A DNA stretch of 64,000 nucleotides from Bacillus inaquosorum KCTC 13429 (GTDB taxonomy: Bacteria; Bacillota; Bacilli; Bacillales; Bacillaceae): the NCBI RefSeq assembly GCF_000332645.1, contig NZ_AMXN01000001.1:186001-250000 (forward strand), read 5' to 3'. Within the stretch, counting starts at the first letter, position 1. Each line of letters begins with the position of its first letter. The translations under genes were made by a program, and so were the position numbers. Positions 7,981-17,136 of the stretch are shown here, piece after piece. The notes beneath the pieces were generated by a model. It did not search any database. It saw only the letters and a program-made list of their open reading frames with translations, and had not been told where the DNA came from.

Positions 7981-9498
7981 CTACCTTCCTCCGACACCCA
8001 TGCCATTGATCACTTTATCGAGTATTTCGTCTTGTAAAGTGACCATTCTCGCAGCAGCATTGTATGCGTGTTGGAATTGAATCATATTCGTCATTTCTTC
8101 GTCTAAAGAAACTGCGCTCATTTGCTGACGGTTTATGTCAGCGTCATTAAGCTGTGTTTCTGTATTAGACGCCAGGCGATTAGCTTCTTGTGCTTTAATT
8201 CCAAGCTCGCCAATCAGCCCTGCATAGTAATCTAACACACTTGTTTTTTTACCATTAATGGTTATATCACCGGTTAAAACATTCGCTAAATTTGTTGCAT
8301 TTGAATTATCGTTGGCTGCGCCAGTCAGTGAGAAAGCAATGTTTGCGCCTTTTGAATCTAATATGCTGTCAGCAACTTTAATCTTGCCTGCTGCTCCTTT
8401 TGCAGTTTCACCACTGGTAAAATCAAAAAAGTCCCCGCCTTGTTCGCCGCTCTTGGTCAAACCATTTCTGTGCACCTCATTAAAAGCTTTTGCGAATTCA
8501 AGCGCCATATTATCAAGGTCAGAAAGCATGTCCGGGTATATGCCTTTTTCTTGGCCGTCTGCTGTTACATACCCGTAAGACTCTATAAATCCTAAAAGGG
8601 ATCCCTTACTGTTGAATGACTCAGCCTGTACAGTAGTGTCTCCGATTGAAATACTTGATACTAACCCAGTTTCATTATCATAGTTGGCTGCAAGTTCTGA
8701 AACCTCGTAATTTTTACCGTCCAAAACAGTTCCCAGAGACTGTTTATTCTTATCAAGGATTTCAATGGAAACAGTCCCTTCAGCAGAAGCAAGCGCATTC
8801 CCGCCTGATTTGTTGTAACTGACCTTGATATCAACCATTGAGGATAATTTATCTATCAGCAAATCTCGCTGATCATATAAACCATTCGGAAGAAGCCCGA
8901 CCGGTTCTACTTGTGCAATTTGTTTATTTAAACTGTTTAATTGAGAAAGCAGAGAATTGACATCCAACACAGTCGTATCTAGCTCTGCTTTTAAGTTCGA
9001 TTGAACATTTGTAAGTGATTCAGAAATATAATTAAACGTTTCTGCTACAGCTTTCCCTTTTTGAGCAACAACAGAACGCGCGCTGTCTTCGTTTGTATTA
9101 TTCGATAATTCCTGCAGGGAATTCCAAAACGAATTGAGCACACTGTTTAAGCCGCTGTCATCCGTCTCATTTAAGATGCCTTCCATTTGGGACAGAGCTT
9201 TAGCTTTCGTGTCGTAGTATCCGGCACTGTTGTTTTGAAGACGGTATTGGTAGTCAAGAAAGATATCTCTTATTCTCTCAACTGACTTCCCTTGTACACC
9301 GGTTCCCATTTGCCCTGCGGTTTTTTCTGCGTTTTTAGATACAGCAGGGAAATAGTCAGTTGCCTCTAATGAGACTCTCTGTCTTGTATAACCATCAGTA
9401 TTGGCATTTGCCACGTTATTTGCAGTAGTGCTTAACGCTGCCTGCTGAGCGCTTAACGCCCGCCTTGCAGTTTCAAGCCCCATAAAGGTAGATGTCAT
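7981..9498 (-). CDS. flgK: hook-filament junction protein FlgK
   Basis: FlgK (HAP1, 505 residues) is the hook-proximal junction protein. Residues 1-40 hold the rod/hook motif ALSAQQAALSTTANNVANAN, and the C-terminus has the matching NMIQFQHAYNAAARMVTLQDEILDKVINGM. The length fits the family. The gene lies 18 nt after flgN, which encodes its likely export chaperone, and 9 nt before flgL. Confidence 0.97.
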   Translation of the reverse strand: MTSTFMGLETARRALSAQQAALSTTANNVANANTDGYTRQRVSLEATDYFPAVSKNAEKTAGQMGTGVQGKSVERIRDIFLDYQYRLQNNSAGYYDTKAKALSQMEGILNETDDSGLNSVLNSFWNSLQELSNNTNEDSARSVVAQKGKAVAETFNYISESLTNVQSNLKAELDTTVLDVNSLLSQLNSLNKQIAQVEPVGLLPNGLYDQRDLLIDKLSSMVDIKVSYNKSGGNALASAEGTVSIEILDKNKQSLGTVLDGKNYEVSELAANYDNETGLVSSISIGDTTVQAESFNSKGSLLGFIESYGYVTADGQEKGIYPDMLSDLDNMALEFAKAFNEVHRNGLTKSGEQGGDFFDFTSGETAKGAAGKIKVADSILDSKGANIAFSLTGAANDNSNATNLANVLTGDITINGKKTSVLDYYAGLIGELGIKAQEANRLASNTETQLNDADINRQQMSAVSLDEEMTNMIQFQHAYNAAARMVTLQDEILDKVINGMGVGGR

Positions 9499-9516
9499 AT
9501 TCTGAATTCCTTTCTG

Positions 9517-9999
9517 TTAAGCTTTTGAATCAAATAGTTTCATTCGGCTGCTTTTTGGAAGCTCAGCTTTAATTGATTTGCTATAATTGAAGTTGTTTTC
9601 CTTAGGAACCAGCGTATCGTATGAAATAGAGATGAATTGCAGCGCATCTCTCGTCAGCTGCCTATTCATCTCATTCACTTCTTTCAGTCGTCCGAGAACT
9701 TTAGAAAGAGATTCATATAGTTGTTCCAGCTCTTCCTTTTCACTGCCAGAGGTTTTGGCGATACATGCGGAAATGGTGTTATTTTCGCTGTATCCGAGAA
9801 AGGCAGAAGTTGCTTTGATCCGGTCATCTTCTGTCTGCCCAATAGCTTGAATATATTTTTGCTCTTTTGTCAAAATATTAGAAAGCTCTTTTGTTTTACC
9901 GCCTTTGAGCGCTTCAGTCTTTTCCTCAGACAGCGTGAGCAGGTGCTCATGCAGAACGCAAAGTCGCTTCAATTGTTCAATAATTGGCTTTGCTGACAT
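9517..9999 (-). CDS. flgN: FlgN-type export chaperone (YvyG)
   Basis: The 160-residue protein is highly helical with heptad-like charge patterns (LKRLCVLHEHLLTLSEEKTEALKGGKTKEL). It matches the FlgN family of cytoplasmic chaperones for FlgK and FlgL. It sits between flgM and flgK with 15- and 18-nt gaps. A conserved FISISYDTLVPKE segment occurs near residues 120-135. Formerly named yvyG in 168. Confidence 0.92.
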   Translation of the reverse strand: MSAKPIIEQLKRLCVLHEHLLTLSEEKTEALKGGKTKELSNILTKEQKYIQAIGQTEDDRIKATSAFLGYSENNTISACIAKTSGSEKEELEQLYESLSKVLGRLKEVNEMNRQLTRDALQFISISYDTLVPKENNFNYSKSIKAELPKSSRMKLFDSKA

Positions 10000-10014
10000 G
10001 GGCTTTCTCCTTTT

Positions 10015-10281
10015 TTATTGCTTTTTATAAAAATTAATCATATTTTTCGCTACATGATTTGCGTCTACTTTGTATGACCCGTTTTCAATTTGCGCTTTAA
10101 GCTGCGCAATTTTTTCCTGGCGTGAACCAGTGACTGCGTCGGATGCATTTTGCATTTCTTTAGCCTGTGATGAAATTTCAATTTTATCTTGAGGCTGTGC
10201 AGCAGTTTTTTGCACCGCTTGCTTTTCATAATTTTTTTGGTATGGATTAACGGATTGTGTTCCAAATTGATTGATTTTCAT
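10015..10281 (-). CDS. flgM: anti-sigma-D factor FlgM
   Basis: FlgM (88 residues) binds sigma-D and holds late flagellar genes off until the hook-basal body is complete. The N-terminus [20 protein letters not shown] and the C-terminal sigma-binding helices ([26 protein letters not shown]) are typical. The ATG at 10279-10281 is preceded by GAGAGGAA. A sigma-D promoter lies 48-74 nt upstream, giving the usual feedback loop. A second reading frame inside this gene is a shadow. Confidence 0.96.
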   Translation of the reverse strand: MKINQFGTQSVNPYQKNYEKQAVQKTAAQPQDKIEISSQAKEMQNASDAVTGSRQEKIAQLKAQIENGSYKVDANHVAKNMINFYKKQ

Positions 10282-10328
10282 AGGATTCCTCTCGCTTTCC
10301 GTTGCAGTCTTTAAACAATCTAACCCTT

Positions 10329-10355
10329 TTATCGACTGCGTTTTCAGTTAGTTTA
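10329..10355 (-). promoter_or_regulatory. sigma-D promoter of flgM
   Basis: On the minus strand TAAA, 15 bp, then GTCGATAA is a near-consensus sigma-D promoter. It lies in the gap between yvyF and flgM and would drive flgM-flgN-flgK-flgL. Confidence 0.8.
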
Positions 10356-10360
10356 GGGAA

Positions 10361-10780
10361 TCAATTGTTTTTGGTATTATAGGCATAGTATGTGTCTTTT
10401 TTACTATTTTCTCTCTCTGTTTTCAGTGCGTCCTCGTGGTCCAAATGATCCATTTGAGCCTTTAAATCGGACTGACAAGCCTTACAGAACTTGCCTTCCC
10501 GAATCGATGTCCCGCATCTTTCACAAGGGTATGCCAAATTGGGAAGATGAGTGATTTGAATGCGTTTTTGCCTGATGAATTTCAATATCAGCTCTTCTTC
10601 TACACCTGTTTCCTCGGTTATGCGGCTCAAAGTTGATTGCCGGTTTTCCTGTTTCCTTAAAAACTTATATACAATCTCAAATGATTTTTCTTCTTCCTTA
10701 ATACACGCCTGACATACGGTTTGCAGCTTTGTTTTTAAAAATAAAGCATTGCATTTCGGACAATTCGCCAGTTCTCCCAT
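10361..10780 (-). CDS. yvyF: YvyF, zinc-ribbon flagellar operon protein
   Basis: The 139-residue protein has an N-terminal Cys4 motif (CPKC at residues 8-11, CQAC about 23-26) and a second set (CERCG about 87-91, CKAC about 100-103), consistent with two zinc ribbons. A helix-turn-helix-like segment (TLSRITEETGVEEELILKFI) lies between them. It is the TIGR03826/YvyF family, found upstream of flgM in Bacillus. Nucleic-acid binding is plausible but unproven. It lies between comFC and flgM, so it can be read from comF. Confidence 0.85.
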   Translation of the reverse strand: MGELANCPKCNALFLKTKLQTVCQACIKEEEKSFEIVYKFLRKQENRQSTLSRITEETGVEEELILKFIRQKRIQITHLPNLAYPCERCGTSIREGKFCKACQSDLKAQMDHLDHEDALKTERENSKKDTYYAYNTKNN

Positions 10781-10852
10781 CTTTTTTCTCCTTATTCGAT
10801 AATATGCCTGTGTTATTTTCTAGTGATTATATCGGCATAAAAACAGAATCAT

Positions 10853-11542
10853 TTAGCTTCTGATCAAGGTAAAAGATGCCACTGAACGGGCTTTTCCTTT
10901 CTCTAATAAACAGCGGGCTGCAAAATTCAAAGTGGCGCCTGTTGTATAAAGATCGTCTATTAAAATGATATTCATACCTTCGGCTGAGTTGTTTTTTGTA
11001 TCAAAAATACGCTCCGAAAGCAGGCGTTCTGTTTTCTTTTTCTTAGACTGTTTCTCATTATTCAGGCGGATGAGGGGATGGTGGATAGGACGGTCTAAGC
11101 ATTCTGCCAGGAGCTGCGCCTGGTTAAATCCACGCTCTTCTTCCCGTTCCTTGCTCAGCGGAATAGGAACGAGAACAAAATGCTTATCGGGGTAAACCTC
11201 TGAGAAGGCTGAAGAAAAATCACTTTTAAATGCATTTATGATTTCTGCATCTCCTCTAAATTTAAAACGGGAGAGCGTTTCTTTCATCATTTCATTATAT
11301 GTGTAAACTGAACGGTTTTGGCGGAGCAGCAAACTGTCACTGACCCTTGATTTCCACACCTCGCAATCTCTGCATACCGCATGAACGAATTGAGGTCTGC
11401 CGCACAAGGTGCAGATTTGTCCTGTGATTTTCTTAAATTTGCTTCTGCAGGAATGACAGACCGTTTCGTCCGGCTTTAATAAAAAAAGGGCGCTCCATGT
11501 AACAGCTTGAGAAAATTGTGAATCGCACAATAGACAGATCAG
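10853..11542 (-). CDS. comFC: competence protein ComFC (phosphoribosyltransferase-like)
   Basis: ComFC is needed for DNA uptake during competence and probably acts with the ComFA helicase in the cytoplasm. It has an N-terminal Cys4 zinc motif (CLLC, CHSC, then CTLCG, CRDC) and a PRPP-binding signature IILIDDLYTTGATL near the C-terminus. The best start is a CTG at 11540-11542. It overlaps the comFB stop (CTGA), has AGGAGG 10 nt upstream, and gives the 229 residues I recall for 168. An in-frame ATG at 11575 inside comFB lacks a ribosome site. Confidence 0.92.
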   Translation of the reverse strand: MICLLCDSQFSQAVTWSALFLLKPDETVCHSCRSKFKKITGQICTLCGRPQFVHAVCRDCEVWKSRVSDSLLLRQNRSVYTYNEMMKETLSRFKFRGDAEIINAFKSDFSSAFSEVYPDKHFVLVPIPLSKEREEERGFNQAQLLAECLDRPIHHPLIRLNNEKQSKKKKTERLLSERIFDTKNNSAEGMNIILIDDLYTTGATLNFAARCLLEKGKARSVASFTLIRS

Positions 11543-11835
11543 TTTATGAATGCCTCCTCCTGCTTCGTTTGGCATAAATCGCTTGGACTCTCTGATACCA
11601 CAGCAGCAGATTCAGCCAAAATTACAAGCATAGCCGTGTTTTTTTGTTTATCTACCAGCTCAGCTTTCGTATATGCGATCTTTTTAAGATCAGTGACATA
11701 GGATGGCTTTACTTTGTTTAAAGAAAGTGCCAATACATCGTTTTTACATACTTGGCAAGTGCAAGTCATATGAAGCTGGTCCATATATCGATCGAGCAGT
11801 TCTTTCATTACGATTTCTTTTGAATTGACAAGCAT
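11539..11835 (-). CDS. comFB: ComFB, late competence protein
   Basis: The 98-residue protein carries a Cys-rich segment CTCQVCKNDVLALSLN and matches the ComFB family (late competence development protein). ComFB is dispensable for transformation in B. subtilis; in other bacteria ComFB-type proteins bind cyclic di-AMP or cyclic di-GMP. The ATG at 11833-11835 has AGGAG about 8 nt upstream. The 3' end overlaps comFC by 4 nt when comFC starts at CTG. Confidence 0.93.
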   Translation of the reverse strand: MLVNSKEIVMKELLDRYMDQLHMTCTCQVCKNDVLALSLNKVKPSYVTDLKKIAYTKAELVDKQKNTAMLVILAESAAVVSESPSDLCQTKQEEAFIN

Positions 11836-11902
11836 TTTTACAGCTCCTCATCGTGGTTATATGAGTATACTGTACCATGTTTTCAAATAATGACTAGTCT
11901 GT

Positions 11903-13288
11903 TCATTCATTTTTTGCTGTCAAGTCATTCATTTCTTTTATATGCTTTCTTGCATCCAGCATACTCTTAGTTTTTCCGTAGTGAAAGAAAATGACATCAC
12001 CATCCGCATGCTCTTTATGACGCCCGGTTCTTCCTGCGATTTGAACAAGTGCGCTTTCCGTAAAGATAGGCGATTCCGCACCTAATACACCTGTCTGCAC
12101 CTTGGGAACCGTAACGCCTCTTTCTAATATTGTTGTTGTGATTAAGAGATCAAGCTGACCGTCTCTGAACTGCTGTACTTTTTCTTTTCTGTGCTTATCT
12201 TCCGCATGCACAAACGCTGTTCGGCAATTGACATCTTTAAAGCAGGAAGCTGCCTTTTCCATAACAGAAACGGAGGGAACAAATAAAAAAACAGGCCTCC
12301 CTTCTTTCACATGAAACGCTATCCATCTTTTTACAGCTAACGGAACTTTGTTTCGGTTTAATTTCTTTTTCCAGTTTCCGCACCATACAAAGCGCGGTTC
12401 TGGCAAAGGTTTTTTGTGGTGTCTTGCTGGAATCCGAACTGAGTGTAACTGTCCGTTCAGTGTTTTTCTTTTTAATTCTTTAGGGGGTGTTGCACTTAGG
12501 TAAACAAGAGTGCTGTTTTTCTTTCTTGCTTTTTGAACAGCGAATTGAAGAGTTTGATCAGCAGAATACGGAAAAGCATCAACTTCATCAACGATCATGA
12601 CGTCGAATGCGTCTTTATATCGCAAGAGTTGATGTGTAGTGGAAATCATAAGCGGAGATAACCGCCCTTTGTCCTCGCTTCCTCCATAAAGCGCTGAAAT
12701 GTCAGCACCCTGAAAGGCAGCCTTGAGTCTCGGAGCTAGCTCTAATACAACATCGGTGCGGGGTGTGGCAATACAAACACGCAGTCCTTGATTTAACGCG
12801 GATTCTATACCGGGGAATAGCATCTCTGTTTTGCCAGCGCCGCAAACCGCCCAGATGAGGAGCTCTTCTTTTTTTGATATGGCCTCAATTAAGACATTGG
12901 CAGCTTTTTGCTGTCCGCTTGAGAGCTGGCCATTCCACGTAAGCTTGATAGGCTGCCAATTGGGTTCAACCTCCTCTATCCATGAATATAAAGGAACATC
13001 TTCACTCACTCTGCCCATCATGACACAAGAACGGCAATACAGCTGATTCTTTCCAGATGAATGATAAAAAGAAAAATACCGCTGGTCATTTTGGCCGCAC
13101 CTATTACACCTATACCCCAGCTTATTTACGGATATAGAGTTTTGAGCAGCGATATAGCCATTTTTGATATGCCATTCAATCATCTCATCGGAAAATGGAA
13201 GTTCAGTTCTGAGCAACTGACGGCTTTGAAGCGTCTGCTGCAATTCTTTTGAGAAAGAAATGTTCTTTTCAGCTGGCATAATCAGCAT
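11903..13288 (-). CDS. comFA: ComFA, DEAD-box-like DNA uptake ATPase
   Basis: ComFA (461 residues) is a membrane-associated superfamily 2 ATPase that helps pull single-stranded DNA into the cell through ComEC. It has a Cys4 zinc motif (CNRCG, CRSC about residues 59-85), Walker A AVCGAGKTEML, Walker B DEVDAFPY, SATPP (motif III) and a helicase C domain with QIAGRTGRH. The ATG at 13286-13288 follows GGAGG at about 8 nt and fits the 463-residue 168 protein; a longer upstream frame has no ribosome site. comF is activated by ComK; I saw only imperfect ComK boxes upstream. Confidence 0.95.
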   Translation of the reverse strand: MLIMPAEKNISFSKELQQTLQSRQLLRTELPFSDEMIEWHIKNGYIAAQNSISVNKLGYRCNRCGQNDQRYFSFYHSSGKNQLYCRSCVMMGRVSEDVPLYSWIEEVEPNWQPIKLTWNGQLSSGQQKAANVLIEAISKKEELLIWAVCGAGKTEMLFPGIESALNQGLRVCIATPRTDVVLELAPRLKAAFQGADISALYGGSEDKGRLSPLMISTTHQLLRYKDAFDVMIVDEVDAFPYSADQTLQFAVQKARKKNSTLVYLSATPPKELKRKTLNGQLHSVRIPARHHKKPLPEPRFVWCGNWKKKLNRNKVPLAVKRWIAFHVKEGRPVFLFVPSVSVMEKAASCFKDVNCRTAFVHAEDKHRKEKVQQFRDGQLDLLITTTILERGVTVPKVQTGVLGAESPIFTESALVQIAGRTGRHKEHADGDVIFFHYGKTKSMLDARKHIKEMNDLTAKNE

Positions 13289-13357
13289 AGCACCGCCTCC
13301 TTTCGAGACAGTATGCCTGAATGAATATTTTCTGTCCAGCAATCAAAATAAGAATAT

Positions 13358-13389
13358 AAAAAAATCTCCGCTGCTAAAACGGAGATTTT
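13358..13389 (-). terminator. degV terminator
   Basis: AAAATCTCCG and CGGAGATTTT form a 10-bp stem with an 11-nt loop, followed on the minus strand by TTTTTTTATATTC. It ends degV transcription just before the comF promoter region. Confidence 0.85.
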
Positions 13390-13392
13390 GCG

Positions 13393-14238
13393 TTATTCAA
13401 AACACCAGCAAATTCCTAGCGCGCCCTCACCCAAATGAGTGCCAATTACCGCGCCAAAATAGCTGTTATAAAATTCAACATGAGGATATTTTGCAGAAAG
13501 CTCTTCAATGATTTTCGCTGCTTCTTCTTCTCGATTAGCGTGGATAACAGCAGCACGCATAGGCAATCCTTTACTCGCATCTTCGTCTAAAAGCTCATAA
13601 ATTCGCGAAATTGCTTTTTTACGTGTGCGAATCTTCTCAAAAGGCACAATTACCTTATTGTCAAAATGAAGAATAGGCTTTACCTTTAGAAGACTCCCAA
13701 TGAAGGCTTGAGCGCTGCTTAATCGTCCGCCCCGCTGAAGGTGGGCTAAATCATCTACCATAAAATACGCCCGAACTGTTTTTTTCATTTCTTCCAGTTC
13801 TTTTATAATATCTTCCGGCGATGATGCTCCATTTTTGATTAATTCAGCAGCTTTAAGAGCATAAAAGCCTTGAGCCAAACAGCTGATCTCTGAGTCAAAT
13901 GGATACACGTCAATATTGTCGACCATAGTGTCAGCCGTTGCTGCACTGCTGAACGTACCGCTGATTCCGCTGGAAAGATGGATACTGATGACCGCATCAT
14001 AAGTCTTGCCAAGCTCTTCATACAAAGCAACCAGCTCGCCGATTGGCGGCTGAGAAGTCGTCGGAAGCTCATTATGTTTTTTAACTTCTTCGTAAAAGCT
14101 TTTCCAGTCCAGTTCGATTTCTTCACGGTAAGTTTCTTCCCCAAAAACAACCTGAAGGGGGATCATATGTATCTGATGTTGTTCACGCATTTCTTTCGGA
14201 ATATATGCTGTGCTGTCTGTTACTACTGCAATATTCAT
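13393..14238 (-). CDS. degV: DegV-family fatty-acid-binding protein (YviA)
   Basis: DegV proteins (281 residues here) bind a fatty acid between two alpha/beta domains, and related FakB proteins present it to the FakA kinase. The N-terminus MNIAVVTDSTAYIP and the segment ISIHLSSGISGTF near residue 88 are family signatures, as is the C-terminal GAVIGTHLGEGALGI. The gene follows degU but is separated from it by a terminator, so it probably has its own promoter. The name comes from map position, not from a role in degradative enzyme control. Confidence 0.92.
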   Translation of the reverse strand: MNIAVVTDSTAYIPKEMREQHQIHMIPLQVVFGEETYREEIELDWKSFYEEVKKHNELPTTSQPPIGELVALYEELGKTYDAVISIHLSSGISGTFSSAATADTMVDNIDVYPFDSEISCLAQGFYALKAAELIKNGASSPEDIIKELEEMKKTVRAYFMVDDLAHLQRGGRLSSAQAFIGSLLKVKPILHFDNKVIVPFEKIRTRKKAISRIYELLDEDASKGLPMRAAVIHANREEEAAKIIEELSAKYPHVEFYNSYFGAVIGTHLGEGALGICWCFE

Positions 14239-14294
14239 AGCTTCGATACCTGCCTTATTGCTTTATAACTCTATTGTAAGGGAAACAGCGACCT

Positions 14295-14326
14295 AAAAAA
14301 AGACCTGCCTAGTAAAAGGCAAGTCT
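14295..14326 (-). terminator. degU terminator
   Basis: On the minus strand AGACTTGCCT and AGGCAGGTCT pair around a short loop and are followed by TTTTTTT. It lies 10 nt past the degU stop codon. Confidence 0.88.
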
Positions 14327-14335
14327 CATTTTATA

Positions 14336-15025
14336 CTATCTCATTTCTACCCAGCCATTTTTAATGGCGACCACAACAGCTTGCGTCCGGTCGTTCACAT
14401 TCATTTTTTGTAAAATATTGCTCACATGGTTTTTCACGGTTTTCTCACTGATAAACAATGATTCACCAATACCGCGGTTGCTTTTTCCGTCTGCAAGCAT
14501 CTGCAGCACTTCACATTCCCGCCTAGTTAAAATATGTAATGGTCTGCGGATTTCAGGGTAAACCTCATGCTGAGGATGTGCAGAAACTCCGCTTGTTGCA
14601 AGACGGCGGAATTCGTTAACGAGGTTGTGAGTAACCTTCGGATGAAGGTAAGAACCGCCCTCGGCAACTACTTTAACCGCTTCAATTAATGTATCAGCAT
14701 CCATCTCTTTCAGCAGATAACCTCTTGCGCCTGTTTTCAGGGCATGTGTTACATAATTTTCGTCATCGTGAATTGATAGAATAATTACTTTAGATTCAGG
14801 ATACAGCTCTACAAGCTGTTTTGTAGCTTCCACGCCATTTACGTTTGGCATATTGATATCCATGATCACAACATCAGGATGATAGTGCTCTACAATACGA
14901 GCCGCTTCGTCTCCGTCGTCACCTTCGGCTACCACTTCAAAGGTAGGTTCAAAATCCAATATCCGTTTTACACCTTCACGAAATAACTGATGGTCGTCGA
15001 TAATAACAATGTTTACTTTAGTCAC
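14336..15025 (-). CDS. degU: two-component response regulator DegU
   Basis: DegU (229 residues) is a NarL/FixJ-type regulator. The receiver domain (about 1-120) has the acidic pair IIDDHQ and phosphorylation site [12 protein letters not shown] (Asp56). The DNA-binding domain (about 165-229) has [18 protein letters not shown] and [13 protein letters not shown]. It controls degradative enzymes, competence (unphosphorylated form aids comK), motility and biofilm genes. It is paired with degS 82 nt upstream. The sequence looks intact. Confidence 0.97.
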
Positions 15026-15107
15026 AAGCCACGCCTCCTTGTATTATTGTTCTATATACTCTATCATTCAGTCAATATGCCTTTTGGCTCTATTTTACAA
15101 ATCATAG

Positions 15108-16265
15108 TCAAAGAGATAACGGAACCTTAATCATAATAAATGTCCCAAGACCTATTTTCGAATCTATTGTCATGGTTCCTTCCAATAAATCTACTCTTTC
15201 TTTCATGCCCAGCAAACCGAATGATTTGTTTTTCTTCTCTTTCGCTTCCTTCAGGTCGAACCCTTTGCCGTTATCTTTAATCATTAAAATCACAAAATCC
15301 TTTGTGATCTCAACTTTGACTGTAATTTCTTCAGATTCAGAATGCTTTAGCGCATTAGACACAGCTTCCTGTGCAAGCCTGAAGAGCGCAACTTCAAACT
15401 GGGGCGCTAGGCGCTTATCCTCTGTTTCACCGATGCACTGAAAATGTATTTTGACCTTCCCGTTATATTCCTCGGTTGTATATAGATATTTTCTTAAAGT
15501 TGGAATCAGGCCTAGGTCATCAAGGGCCATCGGTCTTAAATCATATATAATCCTTCTCACTTCGTAAAGGGCATTCCGCACATTTTGACGGAGATTTTTA
15601 ATTTCTTGGAATCCGTCCTCAGCACCCCGGTCACGGAAAATCCGCTCGATTAATTCCGATCTCATCATAACATTTGCCAGCATTTGAGCAGGTCCATCAT
15701 GAATTTCTCTGGAGACTCTTTTTCGCTCTTCTTCCTGCGCCTCAATAATTCTTAAGCCGAAATCCTGTTTTGCCTGAGCATCAGCAAGCAGCAGTCCCAC
15801 CTCGCGCAAATCCTGATTCAAGTAGTTGAGCACAACTGTAATTTGGCTTACTAATGATTCAGACCGCTCAATGATTTCCTGAAGGCCTAACAATCTGCGT
15901 TCTAAATCATCCCGGCGTTCTCGCAGTTGCTTCTCACGCTGCTGGATCATCGTCAATTCTACCTGCAGCTTATGGGCTTTTTCGTAAGCATTGCGGATTT
16001 CTTCTTCACTGAATCTATGAAAATTGCGGCTGACCTCAGATAAACGGTTTCTCGCATGGCGGGTTTGCACTTCAAGTTTATCGCCAAGCTCGATAACTTC
16101 ATACACCTGCTGTTTAATTTGTTTCAGTTCTTCAACCAGCTGTTCATACTGCTGGCGTGACTGCTCCCCGATTTGAAAAACCTCGTCCTTGCTCCCGTCA
16201 ACGGTTTTCAGCATCTTCATCAGAATAGAATCCAGCACTTTGGAATCCATCTTTGTTTTATTCAT
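15108..16265 (-). CDS. degS: sensor histidine kinase DegS
   Basis: DegS (385 residues) is a soluble cytoplasmic kinase that phosphorylates DegU. The N-terminal half (about 1-175) is a long coiled-coil sensor region without membrane helices. It is followed by the HisKA_3 dimerisation domain with VSREIHDGPAQMLANVMM (His near residue 189) and an HATPase domain with ALYEVRRIIYDLRPMALDDLG, DNGKGFD and GLLGMKERV. The ATG at 16263-16265 is preceded by GGAGGGAA. It is the first gene of the degS-degU pair. Confidence 0.97.
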   Translation of the reverse strand: MNKTKMDSKVLDSILMKMLKTVDGSKDEVFQIGEQSRQQYEQLVEELKQIKQQVYEVIELGDKLEVQTRHARNRLSEVSRNFHRFSEEEIRNAYEKAHKLQVELTMIQQREKQLRERRDDLERRLLGLQEIIERSESLVSQITVVLNYLNQDLREVGLLLADAQAKQDFGLRIIEAQEEERKRVSREIHDGPAQMLANVMMRSELIERIFRDRGAEDGFQEIKNLRQNVRNALYEVRRIIYDLRPMALDDLGLIPTLRKYLYTTEEYNGKVKIHFQCIGETEDKRLAPQFEVALFRLAQEAVSNALKHSESEEITVKVEITKDFVILMIKDNGKGFDLKEAKEKKNKSFGLLGMKERVDLLEGTMTIDSKIGLGTFIMIKVPLSL

Positions 16266-16424
16266 AATTTCCCTCCGTCACGGCGTTGTCATATATTTTT
16301 ATTATAAATGTAATTGATCTGCAAATTGTGTCGAATTATAATGAAAGAATGCGTATATTCTAGAAAAAAACAATTTTATATACCTTCTTACTCTTTATGA
16401 TAACAAAATACGCACAAAAATTCT

Positions 16425-16456
16425 AAAGACTGTACGAATTTGTATAGACAGTCTTT
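16425..16456 (+). promoter_or_regulatory. hairpin in the yvyE leader (terminator-like)
   Basis: AAAGACTGT and ACAGTCTTT form a perfect 9-bp stem with a 14-nt loop, followed by TATG. It lies 27 nt upstream of the yvyE start and shortly after likely promoter sequence, so it might attenuate expression. The T-run is short, so efficient termination is doubtful. Confidence 0.4.
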
Positions 16457-16482
16457 TATGCTTAGCAGGAGGGTCAGCAAGC

Positions 16483-17136
16483 ATGCTGCACAGCTATTTT
16501 ACTGTGAAAGAAGCAGGAGAACACGAGATTGTTATAGAAAAATCGCGTTTTATCTGTCATTTAAGCCGTGTTTCTACCGAACAAGAGGCACAGGAATTTA
16601 TACAGAAAATAAAGAAACAGCACTGGAATGCGACTCATAATTGCTCGGCTTACGTAATTGGCGAGAACGATCATATCCAAAAAGCCAATGATGATGGAGA
16701 ACCAAGCGGTACAGCGGGAGTGCCGATGCTCGAGGTATTAAAAAAACGCGGACTTAAGGACACTTGCGCCGTCGTTACACGATACTTCGGAGGCATTAAA
16801 CTTGGGGCCGGCGGATTAATTCGCGCTTATGGGAAATCAGTGTCTGAAGGATTAAATCATATAGGTGTTGTAGAACGGAAACTTATGCGGGTCATGCATA
16901 CTTCCGCAGATTACACTTGGCTTGGCAAGATTGAAAATGAATTAAGAGAATCACAATTTCTCTTAAAGGAAATCCATTATGCGGAAAATGTTGAATTCGA
17001 AACATACGTGGAAGAAAAAGATACAAACGCATTTTCTGAGTGGATGACAGAACTGACAAATGGAAAAAGTGATATTAAAGAGGGAGAGTTGACGTATCTT
17101 GAAAAAGCCGTCAATCACTTAAAGGAGACTGAATAA
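16483..17136 (+). CDS. yvyE: YvyE, IMPACT/YigZ family protein
   Basis: The 217-residue protein has the UPF0029/IMPACT N-terminal domain with ATHNCSAYVIG, DDGEPSGTAGVPMLEVL and VTRYFGGIKLGAGGLIRAYG (about residues 50-130), then a DUF1949-like C-terminal domain. YigZ/IMPACT proteins are linked to translation control in eukaryotes; the bacterial role is unclear. The ATG follows GGAGGGTC. Its TAA stop overlaps the tagV ATG by one base (TAATG), so the two are probably cotranscribed. It is divergent from degS. Confidence 0.92.
   Translation: MLHSYFTVKEAGEHEIVIEKSRFICHLSRVSTEQEAQEFIQKIKKQHWNATHNCSAYVIGENDHIQKANDDGEPSGTAGVPMLEVLKKRGLKDTCAVVTRYFGGIKLGAGGLIRAYGKSVSEGLNHIGVVERKLMRVMHTSADYTWLGKIENELRESQFLLKEIHYAENVEFETYVEEKDTNAFSEWMTELTNGKSDIKEGELTYLEKAVNHLKETE

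Noticed and set aside
10065-10265. 66-codon minus-strand frame inside flgM
   Set aside because: It is a basic out-of-frame shadow of flgM without a ribosome site; flgM itself is clear.
13358-13389. ComK box AAAA-N5-TTTT upstream of comFA
   Set aside because: The AAAATCTCCGTTTT motif has six rather than five central bases and is part of the degV terminator stem.
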